A DNA stretch of 64,000 nt, taken from Erigeron canadensis. Taxonomy: Eukaryota > Streptophyta > Magnoliopsida > Asterales > Asteraceae. The notes beneath the pieces were generated by a model. It was given only the letters and a program-made list of their open reading frames with translations, searched no databases and had not been told where the DNA came from. The translations under genes and the position numbers were made by a program. Of this stretch, positions 20,740 through 33,720 are shown piece after piece (position 1 is the first letter of the stretch; the number at the start of each line of letters is the position of its first letter). Location: positions 2,542,001 to 2,606,000 of the forward strand of contig NC_057764.1 in assembly GCF_010389155.1 (NCBI RefSeq), written 5' to 3'.

Positions 20740-22951
20740 ATGGAGAAAGTATTCAATGGTGAACAAGTAATTCAAGAATTTGAAGCAATGACCAGAGATG
20801 CAAAAAGAATCCAAATTAAGACTCTTAACAAAATCCTCAAAGATAACTGGGAAGCAGAATACTTGAGAAAGTGGGGAACTTTCGATGGTACTATGGATCC
20901 GAAAACATATAGTTCTTGTGTCCCTCTTGTGACCCATAAAGATATCGAACCATATGTTCAGAAAATCGCGGATGGTGCGTCGTTCCCGGTCCTCACCGTC
21001 GGCACCCCCATCACAGCCTTTGCATTGAGGTATTTGTAGTTTTTGTTTCCGTGATACTCATAATATCGTCGTTTAATTATGTACACTTATCGTCTAGGTT
21101 GTTTAATTGTGCTTGCAGTTCCGGAACTACTCAAGGAAAGCGCAAGTATCTACCTTACAATGATATTTTGACAGAAACAGCCATGCACGTTTTTCAGGCT
21201 TCTTTCGCCTTTAGAAACAGGTTTAATTCGTTACTATTAAGACAAACTCCATAATAATTAAAGAAAAAAACCTTTTAACCTAATTTTTTACGGAGTAATT
21301 AATAAGAAGAGAAACTATATATTTATTTTTTGATTATTTAAAGGATTAGGTTAATAAATAGTATCAAACAAAAAAACAATAGGTACCGATATATCGTTAG
21401 TTTTTTTTCCATACAAATTTAGCAAGGAGAAATGTCCTTGCTGAAGATCAGAAAGTCTATACCGAAGATATGTGCTTGCTAAAGTTACTCGTCGAATTGC
21501 TTTTTTGCGATGTTTTTATGCGTCGAAAAAATGTTGGGTTTTTTTTTTCATTTGTTATAAGATCGAGTTGACTTGTTGGGGAGTTTGCACTTTGCAGGGA
21601 GTTTCCGCTTGAAAATGGGGGGAAAGCTTTAAACTTTATCTATGGTGGCAAGCATTTCACAACTAAAGGCGGTTTGTTAGCAGCAACCGCGTGTACAAAC
21701 ATTTTCCATAGCAAACAGTTCAAGAAAACAATGAAGGCCATACAAACCCCAGCTTGCAGTCCAGATGAAGTGATTTTCGGGCCTGAATTTCATCAATCTT
21801 TATACTGTCATCTCTTATGTGGGCTCATTTTTCGTGAAGAAATACAGGTGGTCTCATCTACTTTTGCACATAGCATCGTTCATTCCTTTAGGACTTTTGA
21901 AACCGTTTGGGAAGAGCTCTGTAGTGACATACGAACCGGAGTTTTATCTGCCAGAATTACTGTTCCGTCTGTCCGAACCGCCATGGCTAAGATTCTCAAA
22001 CCAGATCCTGAATTGGCTGACGAGATTCACAATAAATGTCTAGGTTTAACCAACTGGTACGGTTTGATCCCTGAGATCTTTCCTAACACAAAATACATTT
22101 ATGGGATCATGACCGGGTCAATGGCTCCATATTTGGAAAAACTACGACACTATGCTGGAGGAGTACCCTTGCAAAGCGGTGATTATGGGGCCTCTGAAGG
22201 ATGGATTGGGGTCAATGTGAACCCGGAGTTGCCACCTGAGATGACAACTTTTGTAGTCCTTCCTAATATTGGGTATTTTGAGTTTATACCCTTGGGTCAA
22301 ATTCATGACCCTGATTCGGGCTCTGTGTTGGTTGAGCCCGAATCAGTTGTAGGGTTGACAGATGTCAAAGTGGGTGAAGAATATGAAGTTGTGATTACTA
22401 GCTTTGCAGGTTTATATCGGTATCGACTTGGGGATGTGGTGAAGGTGACTGGATTTCATAACTCAACACCAAAGCTCCAATTTATTTGTCGAAGAAACGT
22501 AATGCTAACTGTCAACGTCGACAAGAATACAGAGAAAGATCTGCAGCTATCTGTTGAAGCAGCAGCCAAGCTGTTAACTGCTGAAAAACTTGAGGTTGTT
22601 GACTTTACTAGTCATGTAGACCTCGTCTCCGAGCCAGGGCATTATGTGATCTTTTGGGAGGTTAATGGGGAAGTAAGCAATGATTTACTGAAAGAGTGTT
22701 GCAACTGTTTAGATAAGTCTTTTGTTGATGCAGGATATGTGACTTCGAGAACGAGTAAAGCGATTGGACCGCTTGAGCTTCGGGTTCTTTCGAGGGGAAC
22801 TTTTCAAAAGATTTTGGATCATTATGTTCAACAAGGGTCTGTGGTGAACCAGCACAAGACACCAAGGTGTGTGAGTGCGGCTAACCAGAGCGTGTTGAAG
22901 ATACTATGCAGCAATGTTGTCAAGAGTTGCCTTAGTACGGCTTTTGATTAG
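20740..22951 (+). CDS. GH3 acyl-amido synthetase, JAR1-like, copy 2
   Basis: Three coding exons: 20740-21029, 21119-21220 and 21598-22951, the same lengths as copy 1 (290, 102, 1354 bp), giving 581 aa. The three GH3 nucleotide-binding motifs are intact. Introns are short (89 and 377 bp), so this is the structurally cleaner copy. A conserved 5'-UTR intron is likely (about 20296-20736). Upstream, the TATA-like box is TATAAGTA, weaker than TATAAATA in copy 1, and a CACTA-like foldback ends at 20110. By family the product conjugates jasmonate (or a related acid) to an amino acid in the cytosol using ATP; acyl specificity is inferred. Amino-acid differences from copy 1 fall mostly in the first ~270 residues because the 3' part appears homogenised. 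Confidence 0.9.
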
Positions 22952-22960
22952 GTTTCATCA
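22010..22960 (+). other. Putative gene-conversion tract, GH3 copy 2
   Basis: Partner of 14204-15155: over 99% identical by my count, with abrupt borders. Confidence 0.7.
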
Positions 22961-23280
22961 TATTATAATACGCATAAGAGCGACCATGTTTGTTATTTTA
23001 AGTTGTATCGTTTTAGCATATGATCGAAGGCTTTGGTTGTTGCAAATGCCTTTCTGAATAAATGAAGTTTTATTAAAGCATTGCGAGCTTTTTTTAAAAC
23101 ATTGCGAGCCGTAAACAATAAGGTTCGATCGAGCCCGAGTTTCTAAAACGAATTCGAGCTTGAGCTTGGCAGTATTCAAGCTCGGCTCGTTTACACCCCT
23201 ACGCGCTTGCATCTTCCGAGTTGTTTGTGATTTAACCATTTTGCGCTTCTACAGAAGTTGAGAAAAAAGATTACTAAAAA

Positions 23281-23352
23281 TGCGTTTGCCGGGAGTCGAA
23301 CCCGGGTCTATTGCTTGGAAGGCAATTATCCTAACCGTTGGACTACAAACGC
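23281..23352 (-). tRNA. tRNA-Gly(UCC)
   Basis: 72 nt with full cloverleaf: acceptor GCGTTTG/CAAACGC, anticodon arm ATTGC-CTTCCAA-GCAAT with anticodon TCC, and T arm CCGGG-TTCGACT-CCCGG. No intron and no encoded CCA. It lies 330 bp after the GH3 copy-2 stop on the opposite strand, and was carried along by the segmental duplication. Confidence 0.93.
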
Positions 23353-23740
23353 CTTTGTGTATTCCATCTCACTCACTAAATTATCAACGTTGTGTCGAAA
23401 TGATATAGTACTCTATTGCAAATTGTTCGTTACAAAACCAATTTACACCCAAGTATCTTTGCATTAACGCCTGCGATATGCTATAAAAACATGATGTTAA
23501 CTAATTAAGATAGTTCACACGCATCAACATATTACATATGGGTCTTGTCTTAGCAAAGGAATCCGATTTGCATATTTAACATAATAACATCTCCACATCC
23601 GGCCACTTTTGGGCATCTTCCAATGGTGCATATGAAAACAAAGAGAGAGTAAGTGTGTAACTTGGGCATGAAAAAGATCTAATTAAATAAGTAGAAATGT
23701 AGAATACATACATGTTTGTAACAAGAAAAGGTAAAAATAA

Positions 23741-25590
23741 ATGGATAGCAAATCAGATAACTTCGTATAGAACTCGGAAATGGGTCATTCTATCAAATCA
23801 AATCGGGATTGAAGGAACCGAAAAATTACTTCACCAATCCAAAATGAAACCATTTTTTCACCAAATGACCTCATTTTCCAAATTTGACAACCCATTACAC
23901 CTTCAATAGCAACACATTTAGCCTAATAACCTAAATAACAGTATTCCAAAAGTGAACCTATTTTGCGTTGTGAAACTAAAGGTCATGGGTTTAAACTTTT
24001 GGAAATTAAGGTTAAGAGACCAGGGCAAAATCATTGTTTGTTTTACTATTGTATTGAACCTCAAAATTGGTTTAGGAAGAGTAAAAAAAAAATTTCGGCA
24101 CTAGCAAGTCGAACAATGGCAATGAAACAACATCAATTACTTTATATATAGTATACGTATAGTATACGAGTAATACAATTGTATAAAATAGTTGCACATT
24201 TATCATAAAATTTAAGGGGTGAGTTTTAAATACGAAAGATACTATTGTTTTTGCACGCGAACGACAACTTTGGGAACGTAGTTAGCATTTCCACAATTAA
24301 TTAATAAAATCAAAGGTTTAAAAGAATTAATAAACCGATTCTGAAATTATTGATGTTAAATTCTTTCCATAGTTTAAAATGAATTAAAATAGTATAGAAT
24401 ATTAAATAAGTCATATTTATGACTAACTAAGAAGCATTAATAAGTCATACCTGGAACTAAAGAAGCATTGTTTTATATTATGATGATGATATAATAATCC
24501 AGTAATCTATAAGGAAAATCTATACATATTATTATAAATTGAGAATATTGCAAAAGTTCAACTTAAAAAAAACATAAATGTCACATATTTTGAAAGAAAC
24601 TGAGAATATTGTAAAAGTTCAGCTTAAAAAAAAACCCGTAGATGTAACATATTTTGAAAACCTGTATTGACACATTTTAATTATCAAATATTGAGCCTAT
24701 GAGTATGTCTTTTAAATAGGATGGGCCAAAAGATAGTAAAGCCTATTATCAAGGTAAATATACATCTATTGGATGTAAAAAACCAAACTCTAGAATGAGC
24801 CATGGCCCGTCCCACTCCCAAGGTGGCTCCGCCACTGATGTGACCAGGGTAAGACAACACTATCAATATTTTTAGCAATTATATCTTAGTATTTTTATTA
24901 GTAATGGATAATTCTATCAAATCAGTTTTAATCTAATCATTCGCCTAAACAAAAATAGATATTTACACTAGCCTCCCATATTTCTAACTAATATTTGATT
25001 AATTATATTAATTAAAATTTACCCGAAAATAGAAGACAAATGGGTAACAAAATGCGACGGTAGTATTATTCTTTTTGTCAATATTTTACGTTTTTGCGTT
25101 ACGTAAATACATTTTCGTTTGAGTGTTTCTTACTTTAAATTTTGGAATTTTTAATTATAAGTTTTTTTTATTTTTATCGCCACTCATTTTTTGTTCCGAA
25201 AAAAAGAAAAAAATCTCAGTGGAAAAACCAAAATAGGTTGAAAGGCAAAGTAAATTTCAAAAGCATTTCTGAGTGACAACGGAGCCCCTTCTATCGATGT
25301 CTATTTAAGTATCTACGACCCGACTTTAAAAAAACATCAAGGTCGAATATGATAAAACAAAAAGCACAAGGACCAATATTGGCATAGAAAAAAAAACAAC
25401 TTCAAAGACCCTTTGACAAAAAGACTTTACTTCTGAAAAACAAGGGTTTCCTTTCTTCCTACAAAAACAAACCAAATAACACAACAATCATAATTAGCCG
25501 ACGTTTCAAACATATATATTTTATTAAAATTAAAATAAAAGTTGTAATTTCTTCTCCCACAAACAAAGACAACACAAAACTGCCACAATT
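23741..25590. other. Intergenic region between GH3 copy 2 and PYRD
   Basis: No protein gene recognised. It contains AT-rich sequence and a short direct repeat ('gagaatattg.aaaagttca', about 24540 and 24600). Confidence 0.5.
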
Positions 25591-25600
25591 TCAATTAAAA

Positions 25601-25610
25601 GTTTATAAAT
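25601..25610 (+). promoter_or_regulatory. Possible TATA box of PYRD
   Basis: GTTTATAAAT lies about 75 bp before the start codon, in an A-rich leader. Spacing is short but possible. Confidence 0.35.
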
Positions 25611-25680
25611 TTCAAATACCCTTTTCATTTCTTTAGCTATAAGAAATCACAACTTTTTGTAATTTTTACAAAAAAAAAAT

Positions 25681-28600
25681 ATGGCAGGAAGAATCGCAGT
25701 ATCAAGATTTATAAAAGAATGTTTAACAAAAAATCTAAAATCAACAACAACAGCAGCAGCAGCAGCTAGACATTATTGTTCTGCTGCTCCCAAACCAAAT
25801 GTTCCTCATTCTTCTAGAAAGGTAATTCCTTTTTTTTTTTTTTTTCTGTTTTATTTAATTTGTTTAGCATGCACATACTACTAATTTATTTACTAGTATC
25901 ATTTAAATTGTAAAAAGAAGCAATACTACTAAGGTTTTAGTTCCTTGGGGTTTCCCATCACTCGGCACATTTGTGGGTGTGGGTGGATGAGGGTGTATTT
26001 GGGGTATATTTTGGTAATCCGTTTTCCGTCCTAGGCATTCGTGTTGTTTAGAGATAGGAGTAAGATATGAGGAACAGGTGAATAGTATATCGTTTACAAT
26101 TTAATAATCTAGTGTAATGTGTGTGTGTTTGTGTGTTTGTATGGTATAATAACCTCTGAAGCTAATGCAGCTTATGAAAAAGAGCTTAATTAAGGTCGAA
26201 TAAGCTGTTTGTCGTAAGGTTTTTATTATGATTATAATTTGTTTAAATATTTTTGGAAGTACGTGTTCTGTCATTGACATTTGTGCTGTTTAGAAGTAGG
26301 AGTAAGATAGTTTGCCGTTAAAAAGAAGTTAAACGAATAGGTGAATAGTATATCATTTAAAACTTGATAATCTGCTAGTAATGTGTGTATGTGTTTATTT
26401 TTTTGTATAGTATAATAAGCTCTGCAGCTAATGAAGCTTATGAAAAAGAGCTTAATTAAGGTCAAATAAGCTGTTTGTAGTAAGGTTTTTTTTTTTTATT
26501 ATGATTATAATTACTTTAAATATTGATATTAATGCTTATATATTAAAGAAAATGAGTTTCTGTTTTGTGATTATATAATAATTTATATAGTATAATAGCC
26601 TGGTTATGTAGCAGTTAGTTTTTTGGGTTGATATCTTGCCTATGGGATTCTGAAATTGTGTTGACTTGAAATGTAGGGAAGGTTACTTACAGGAGCTACT
26701 ATTGGTATGCTTATAGGTGCTGGAGCTTATGCCAGCACTGTCGACGAGGCAACATTTAGGTATGTAACGTGTATTGTCTTTACAGAACGAGAGTGATATC
26801 GTATAGTTTCATGTTATGTATAACACCTTTGTGGAATTTGGATATTGTATGTTGGGTCATTGTGCAACATAGTAATTCGAGAAACATATATTTGAAGTAT
26901 TGTTAGGTAGTACTTGGAGAATGTGTTTTAGAGATGTTGAATTGGTGGATTCCCGTAGTGAAAATTGAAAAGTTTCTGGCTTTTTCACCACTTTTAGTAG
27001 TATAAAGATAAATCTTAAATGAGCCATTTTTTAAAGGTAGGGCATTTGCTATATCACCCTATATGGAGGTTGATTTGCAGAATCATGCTAGTTTTAAGAT
27101 TTGTCAGAAGTCTATTCTATAAGAAAATGAACAATAAATAATCTTTTGGTTGGATGGAGTAACGGATCAAAGGGTGTGATTGATCAAATGAGTAACGGTA
27201 AAGGGATTTTGGCTGGATTAGGCTGACTCGTTGAGTCGTTTGACCTCACAACTTTTTTCCGTTCCTTTAGTCATTCTTCTTCCTTATTTAACTTATTCCC
27301 CCATCTCACTGTATATGAAATTATGCATGCCATAGAAGCAACAATAGTTGATTAACACTGAAACAAGTATATCACAGGATTGGATTATTACTTTTTATAG
27401 ATAACTGGTGGAATTAGTTAAATAATACAAATTAATGAGCGTTAAAGTAAGACGCAAGACTCATGAGCACGATATGAAAACCTGCTGGAACATCAATAAC
27501 AAGTGAATTTGGGACTTTAGCCGTGACACGAAAATGTAGTTAACAACTATAGCACATGCTTCTGCTCAGCAGAAACTTGCTTTGTAGATTGGGATCTTGG
27601 GCAACCTACTTCTGTTTGTATTGAAACATAAATTACGGCAGTATATATGGCCATCTGGGTAAATTAACTACCCAATGAAACATATGGATGCTGAACTATT
27701 GCTGTTGGACCTTGGAAACGACACCAGTCGTATTTCAGTTTTCGGTCCTCTTCTAGAATTTCGGTCCAAATTTCTGTCCCGATATTTTCGGTGAAAATTA
27801 CCGAAACACCGAAATTTTTCCAAATTTCAGTGGTATTTTAGTTTTCCAGGTATTCTTTTTCCTTCCAAACTTGAGCACCACATAATAAACACTAATTTTT
27901 GCAAGTATTAACACTAATCTATCAAATATTGACACTTTTAAGATTGACTTTTGATATTTCGATTAAGTATAAATAATTTTATTACCATATATACGATACT
28001 GCATAGTATTAATATTTACCGAAATCCCACCAAAATTTCTAAAATTTAAACTTTTGGTCCTTGACCGATATTTAATTCTGGACCAAGTTAACTACATAGG
28101 AAATGACTGAAGTTATTGCTGTTGGACCTTGGGTGCTGAATTAATTTGTTACCAAAATGCTGGATTGGTGAGCGGCGACATTCAGTTTGAACGAAGTAAT
28201 GAAATTTGACGCATAAGTTGAACACTTGAACCACCCCTAGAATAGTCAGACAAAAAACCGTCAAACATTCATCACACATATCTGGAGATTCTCGTAAGAA
28301 TTTGAATTTGCTATAACTTGCATTTAACGTTAAGTTCAGCAAAAATATCTTGTTATTACACACTCAAAGCTTTTCATACAATAAAATGGAATATAAATGT
28401 TAGAAAGTTGAACAGAAGTTTTTGGGCACGGTGATAATAATGATTTGTCAAGTGTTTGCATTTAATGCATCACTTGTTTGGCTGCATTTACATTAATACC
28501 TACACATAGACCATAGACGCATTACATTGGCTTAGTCCCTAAGTATTGAGTCAACATTTGGCTACCTTCTAACTTATATGTTTATAGCATTGAATTTGAA

Positions 28601-31587
28601 TTAAATAGTTCATGCATGATCTTTGAGTATTCGTTTCTTTACGGCTTGTGGTATCCATTTTTATTCTTTGATTCTAATGGTCACAAGTGTGATTCTATGG
28701 TGTTCCTTTTTCTATAAGTCTAAACTCCTGTCAGTGACCCATAGCCTTGTCAATGTTGTAAAGATGCCATAAAGTATGTGTATTAATATTATGAAACTTA
28801 GATCAAAGAAAACATTTTTGGTTATATTAGACCAACTTTTTTAGGCTGACTCAACATCATTAGCTTGAGTTATCGTGCTTATTAATGTATAATTCACGTG
28901 ACCAAAATAATTTTGCAGTGGCTGGCTTTTTAATGCAACAAAAGTTGTAAATCCGTTCTTTGCCTTGCTGGATCCCGAGGTTGCTCACCGTTTGGCTGTC
29001 TCTGCTGCAGCTCGAGGGTGGGTCCCTAGAGAAAAACGGACAGATCAGCAGATACTAGAACTTGAAGTTTGGGGAAGGAGGTTTTCTAATCCAATAGGGC
29101 TTTCTGCTGGATTTGATAAAAATGCAGAAGCTGTTGAAGGTTTACTCGGATTAGGTTTTGGTTTTGTGGAAGTTGGATCCGTGACTCCTATCCCACAAGA
29201 GGGCAATCCAAAACCTCGTATTTTCAGATTGCGGGACCAAGGGTAAGAATCAAATGTTTTCTACCAGTTATAACTTATAAGTTTATACTTACAAACCCAA
29301 TATGCAGTACTTTATCTGTAAAACATTGTTTCTGTATTCTAAAACGATCGCACTAATGAGTATTATTTTTCTTGGACAGTGCCTTAATTAACAGATGTGG
29401 ATTTAATAGCGAAGGAATAGTTGCTGTTGCAAAACGTTTGGGTGCCCAGCATGGTAAGAGAAAGCTAGATGAAACTTCAAGTACTTCAACATCTTCTAGT
29501 GATGAAGTCAAACATGGAGGGAAAGCTGGTCCAGGAATTCTTGGGGTTAATATTGGAAAGAACAAGACCAGTGAAGATGCTGCTGCAGATTATGTACAAG
29601 GCGTACATACATTATCTCAATATGCAGACTATTTGGTAGCTTTCTTACCTTCACTTTATTTTCTTATTTGTTTTTCTTACTTTTTTTTTTCACTTCTAAA
29701 ACGATACAGATTACACCTTCAATCCTACTTAATATAAAGTCATGTTATAGGTAATTAATATTTCATCACCCAATACCCCTGGACTTCGCCAGCTTCAAGG
29801 AAGAAAACAGCTAAAGGACCTTGTTAAAAAGGTTTGACTTTTATTTAATAACTTCTTGATTAATTCTGATATTTAATTAGTGAGATATAAAGGCTATAAA
29901 TATGTCATGTTATTCTTATCATTGAAGGTTCAAGCAGCTCGTGATGAAATGCAATGGGGTGAAGAGGGTCCACCTCCATTGCTTGTCAAAATTGCTCCAG
30001 ACTTGTCTAAGCAAGATCTTGAAGACATTGCAGTGGTATTTATATTTGCAATATCATACTTTCTCTTTCAAAAGATGGCTTTCTTATGTGTTCCACTTTG
30101 CTACTGTAGGTTGCTCTTGCTCTCCGCTTGGATGGTTTGGTATGTTTTTAGTCCAATTTCACCTAGGATATAAACAACAATCATGGATATTGATGATGTT
30201 TTTGTCTTATTTGTAGATTATATCAAATACAACCATTTCAAGGCCAGAAGTAGTGCAGAGCAACCCCGTGTCAAAGGAAACTGGTGGACTTAGTGGAAAG
30301 CCGCTTTTTGATTTGTCAACCAACATCCTAAAAGACATGTATATCTTAACTAAGGTACACTTTACTTGTTAGTAAAGGTCATTCATTTCTTTATCTTGTG
30401 ATTAGTATTAATAAAGTTATCTGCAACCTGAGAATAAAGTCCAGATGATGTTATATCCTTTTAAGTGAGTATGATTAATGTGCCTTTTAGATATATGAGA
30501 CTAGCATGACTATATTATATATATTGTTTCCAGAAAAATCCTATGACCATCCGTATATTTGCAAGAATTTGTGCATATTGTTTGTGTTATGAGCCATTTA
30601 TTGTTAAATCCATCTGAGAATGTACTTTTCTTATCTGCTAGGGGAGAATTCCTCTGATTGGTTGTGGAGGTGTGAGCAGGTTTGTGTCTCATTTGCATTT
30701 TGTTTTTATTAATGACTACCCAGTATAATATTAAATCACTAATTGAATTACTTACCAATGCGTGCTTGATTTAGTGGCGAGGATGCATACAAAAAAATAA
30801 GAGCCGGAGCAAGTCTAGTGCAGCTTTATACAGCTTTTGCTTATGGTGGACCAGCTCTTATACCACAAATAAAGGTATGGTTTTAAATATTTATTTATCC
30901 TTGTGTATGTTTCTTGTGAAAGTATTATGTATCTTTGTTCTTTCACTAATTAAGGAACATTAGTACGGTTCCGTTGCTAATCTGCATTAGACAGGAAAAA
31001 ATTCATGCAATTCTTATATTGAGGAGCGCAGATAATGGTTATGTTGCTAATGTGCATGTTTCTGTAAAATTTTGTTAGAAAGTAGATAAGCTTGGTTAAG
31101 TACTAAAGTTCTCTTATCGAAGCAGAGTTTTTAGGAATAATGTACTTCCTTCTATTTCACAAGGCTAGAAAGTGTCATAATAGGTACTAGTGCACTAAAC
31201 ATCTTAATATTTTTCATTCTGTAAAATTTCTCGCACACTTCTAAATGTTTGGGTGGCCTATGAGTTCGTTATCATTATTTTCGTTCAGTGAAATATGTTG
31301 TCAGATTTTTCGTAAAAGTAGTAGTAAGAAATGTATTCAGCATTGATAACGGGAAGAGACTGGCATTCGCCTAATGCGATGATTTGTATACCATTCTGGA
31401 ATTTTCTCTGAAGGATATACATTGATGATAGTAAATGGAGTAGGGAAATGATATATGTTTTCTAAGCCTGAATGTTGTGTGAAACTTGAATTTTGTATAT
31501 TTGGCTTTACAGGCAGAACTTGCTGAATGTTTAGAACGGGATGGCTTCAAGTCTGTTTATGAGGCAGTTGGTGTAGACTGCAGATAA
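25681..31587 (+). CDS. PYRD: Dihydroorotate dehydrogenase (quinone), mitochondrial
   Basis: Class 2 enzyme of de novo pyrimidine synthesis: oxidises dihydroorotate to orotate with FMN and passes electrons to ubiquinone at the mitochondrial inner membrane. Coding exons: 25681-25821, 26677-26759, 28919-29242, 29380-29635, 29751-29831, 29928-30035, 30110-30139, 30217-30354, 30642-30679, 30775-30874, 31513-31587. All are GT-AG and the joined frame is open: 457 aa (Arabidopsis 460). Residues 1-47 are basic/Ser/Ala-rich, like a mitochondrial presequence. Next comes a hydrophobic segment ([18 protein letters not shown]), then the catalytic barrel with [20 protein letters not shown] (catalytic Ser of class 2), IISNTT and [14 protein letters not shown]. 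All key motifs are present, so I judge it functional. Confidence 0.95.
26034..26525. repeat. Tandem duplication in PYRD intron 1
   Basis: A ~220-bp segment ('gttta.agataggagtaagat' to 'attatgattataatt') occurs at about 26034-26255 and 26274-26525. It is AT-rich with a GT-rich run in each copy. Confidence 0.7.
27664..28135. repeat. Unclassified insertion in PYRD intron 2 flanked by direct repeats
   Basis: An imperfect ~50-bp direct repeat ending 'attgctgttggaccttgg' (27664-27717 and 28085-28132) brackets about 370 bp. That interior is rich in ttcggt/accgaa motifs on both strands. It looks like a degenerate DNA transposon, but termini could not be fixed. Confidence 0.4.
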
Positions 31588-32584
31588 TCCTGGCGATACA
31601 TCTCAAAATTTTTTGATGGTTCTGTAAAGATATAAGTGACTGAGCTTTTGCATCATTGTCATCATATTTAGATCTTTGTCTTGGAACTGTAATTTCAAGA
31701 CTTCAAAAATTTTAGATTTTTTCTTCATTTATTATATTTTTATAAGCAGCGATGGTGATACTTTTGTTAGCTGAAGGAAGTTCTTAATTTTTGATGATCA
31801 ACTCACCCGGAAAATTTTTGCTAATAACATTGTATTACTCTGCCTCATAGAAACCGCAGAATATGATATATTGCATTTTAATCACTAATTTTTGAGATCT
31901 TAGTTTGAGCACTGTATTTATAGTTTGATTTCAAACTGACCATTATTCTGTATTTATCTGTAGAAAATTTTTAAACCTTGTATGTGAGTACAACTGAACT
32001 ATGTTTTGATGGATACAGTAATTTATAATGACGTACTTTATGTCCAGCATTTATGAGGTATATTTCTTGACTGGTTGGGCAAGACGTTAAATCTTCAATG
32101 TACAACAAGAAAGCAAAGAATGGTTAATGAGAAACGAATATGCTTCAAGGCTACCGAAAGCAACTCGTCAGTGTGATCTTTGGAGCTTAAAAGGTGAAAT
32201 AAACAATTACAACAACATGGCCACATAAACAATTCGCCCTTGTTACCCTTCAGCTACACATGTAGATCTACAAAACCTCCCTACAGGGTCATTTGTTGTA
32301 CTCTTGAGATGCAACAAAGCTCAAAACATAGGCTTTATCATCAAGACATCAACAGAAAATTGGTGCACTGGTGCAGCTTATTGTGATCTCTAATGGCAGG
32401 TTTAAATAGAGTTTTACATTTTAATAAAAGTTAAAGCGACATTAAGGCAGCTTCCTATGTCCAAATCGACGAAACTTAAGACCAAAATCCGGATATTTCA
32501 GGCTTAAAGTTGGGTTGTATGCCAAGTGTTTCAAATCTTAGTTGAGAATTAGTTCTATCCTTTCATCCTCGTACATAGAAATAA
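31588..32584. other. PYRD 3' flank and intergenic DNA
   Basis: Presumed 3' UTR just after 31587, then AT-rich sequence without genes. Confidence 0.5.
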
Positions 32585-33001
32585 CTAGTTAATCAGCCCG
32601 GAACCCGGACATTTTTAATAAAATTTTAAAAGCAATAAAAATCTAAAAATATATATATAATTTTTGTTGTTGATATATTATAACTCGGCTTGAAGATATT
32701 AAATTGATTAACACAATAATGATACATATTACTACCTATTGCATTAATAAAACAAAAAAACATTTATATTATATAAAAAAGTATTTATTTTGTTTTCTAA
32801 TAAAAGAATAAATTTATAGACATCATAAATAAAATAAAACATTTTAAAAATATATTATTGACTATTTATCTCTAAAATTTTATTAATTAGATATGACATT
32901 ATAAATAAAATAAAAACATTTTAAAAAATTTTATAGATATGTCACATCATAATCGTTTTTAAAAATAGTTTAAAAAAATCATTCTTTATTATATATAAAG
33001 A
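32585..33001 (-). mobile_element. Non-autonomous Helitron, 417 bp
   Basis: The minus-strand 5' end is A|TCTTTATATATAATAAAG at 33001; the 3' end is CTAG|T at 32585-32588. The hairpin is CCGG-GTT-CCGG, about 10 bp inside the 3' end. AT-rich, non-coding interior. Confidence 0.6.
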
Positions 33002-33202
33002 TTCTATAGACATGATGAAGTTGGTAGCGTGGCTGACCTTCAAATTGGACAAATGTTATCATTTTGTAAATGTATGAGGATGATGGATGAAGTATGCGCA
33101 AAGTGTATGATATTATTGCATTTCTTGACAGAACAATGTGTTATGTGTCCGACACTTTCTCTTAGTTATACATTTTCTTTTTATGTATTTAATTATATAT
33201 AA

Positions 33203-33720
33203 CTAGGTCTTTTTCCCGCACAATGTGCGACTATCTAAAATAACCTACGTAAAAAGAATAAAAATGAACATGAACTAATATATAATAATACATTAAAGCA
33301 TATAAATTTTTTGAGAAATATAATGATGTATAAAGCACATAAAAATTAACAACTCAATTACTTTTCATATTAAAAGTCGAAAAGAATTTGAAAATGAAAT
33401 CAAAAACCAACTTTTTTTAAAAAAAATGACAATGGTGTGATGTGTCGACACAATTATGTAATCTATATATGAAACTAATGTTGGTTTTTAGGAAACAAAA
33501 TCAATTTTATTAATTTCATAATTTTTATTTTTACATACCAATATATATTTAATATTTTTTATTGCATAAATAAATAAATATTGTGGAAAATTATAGAGAT
33601 GACACATAGGATAAAATCCTATATGGCAAATTTTAAAAATAGTTTTAAATTAAAGAGTGTTTTAAAAAGCTAGAATTCCTATTGTTTTAATATTTATATT
33701 TTTATATAATATATATGACG
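33203..33720 (-). mobile_element. Helitron 3' end, 5' end uncertain
   Basis: Minus-strand end CTAG|T at 33203-33206, with a terminal hairpin CGCAC-ATT-GTGCG at about 33217-33230. The 5' boundary near 33720 is a guess. Confidence 0.45.

Larger units (their letters stand above)
20160..23740. repeat. Segmental tandem duplication, unit 2 (GH3 + tRNA-Gly)
   Basis: Aligned with unit 1 (8340-17430). This unit is compact and lacks the intron-2 and downstream insertions, so it shows the likely ancestral arrangement. Confidence 0.85.

Noticed and set aside
23758..23772. loxP-like half site (ataacttcgtata)
   Set aside because: Only one 13-bp arm is present, with no inverted partner or spacer; a chance match in plant DNA.
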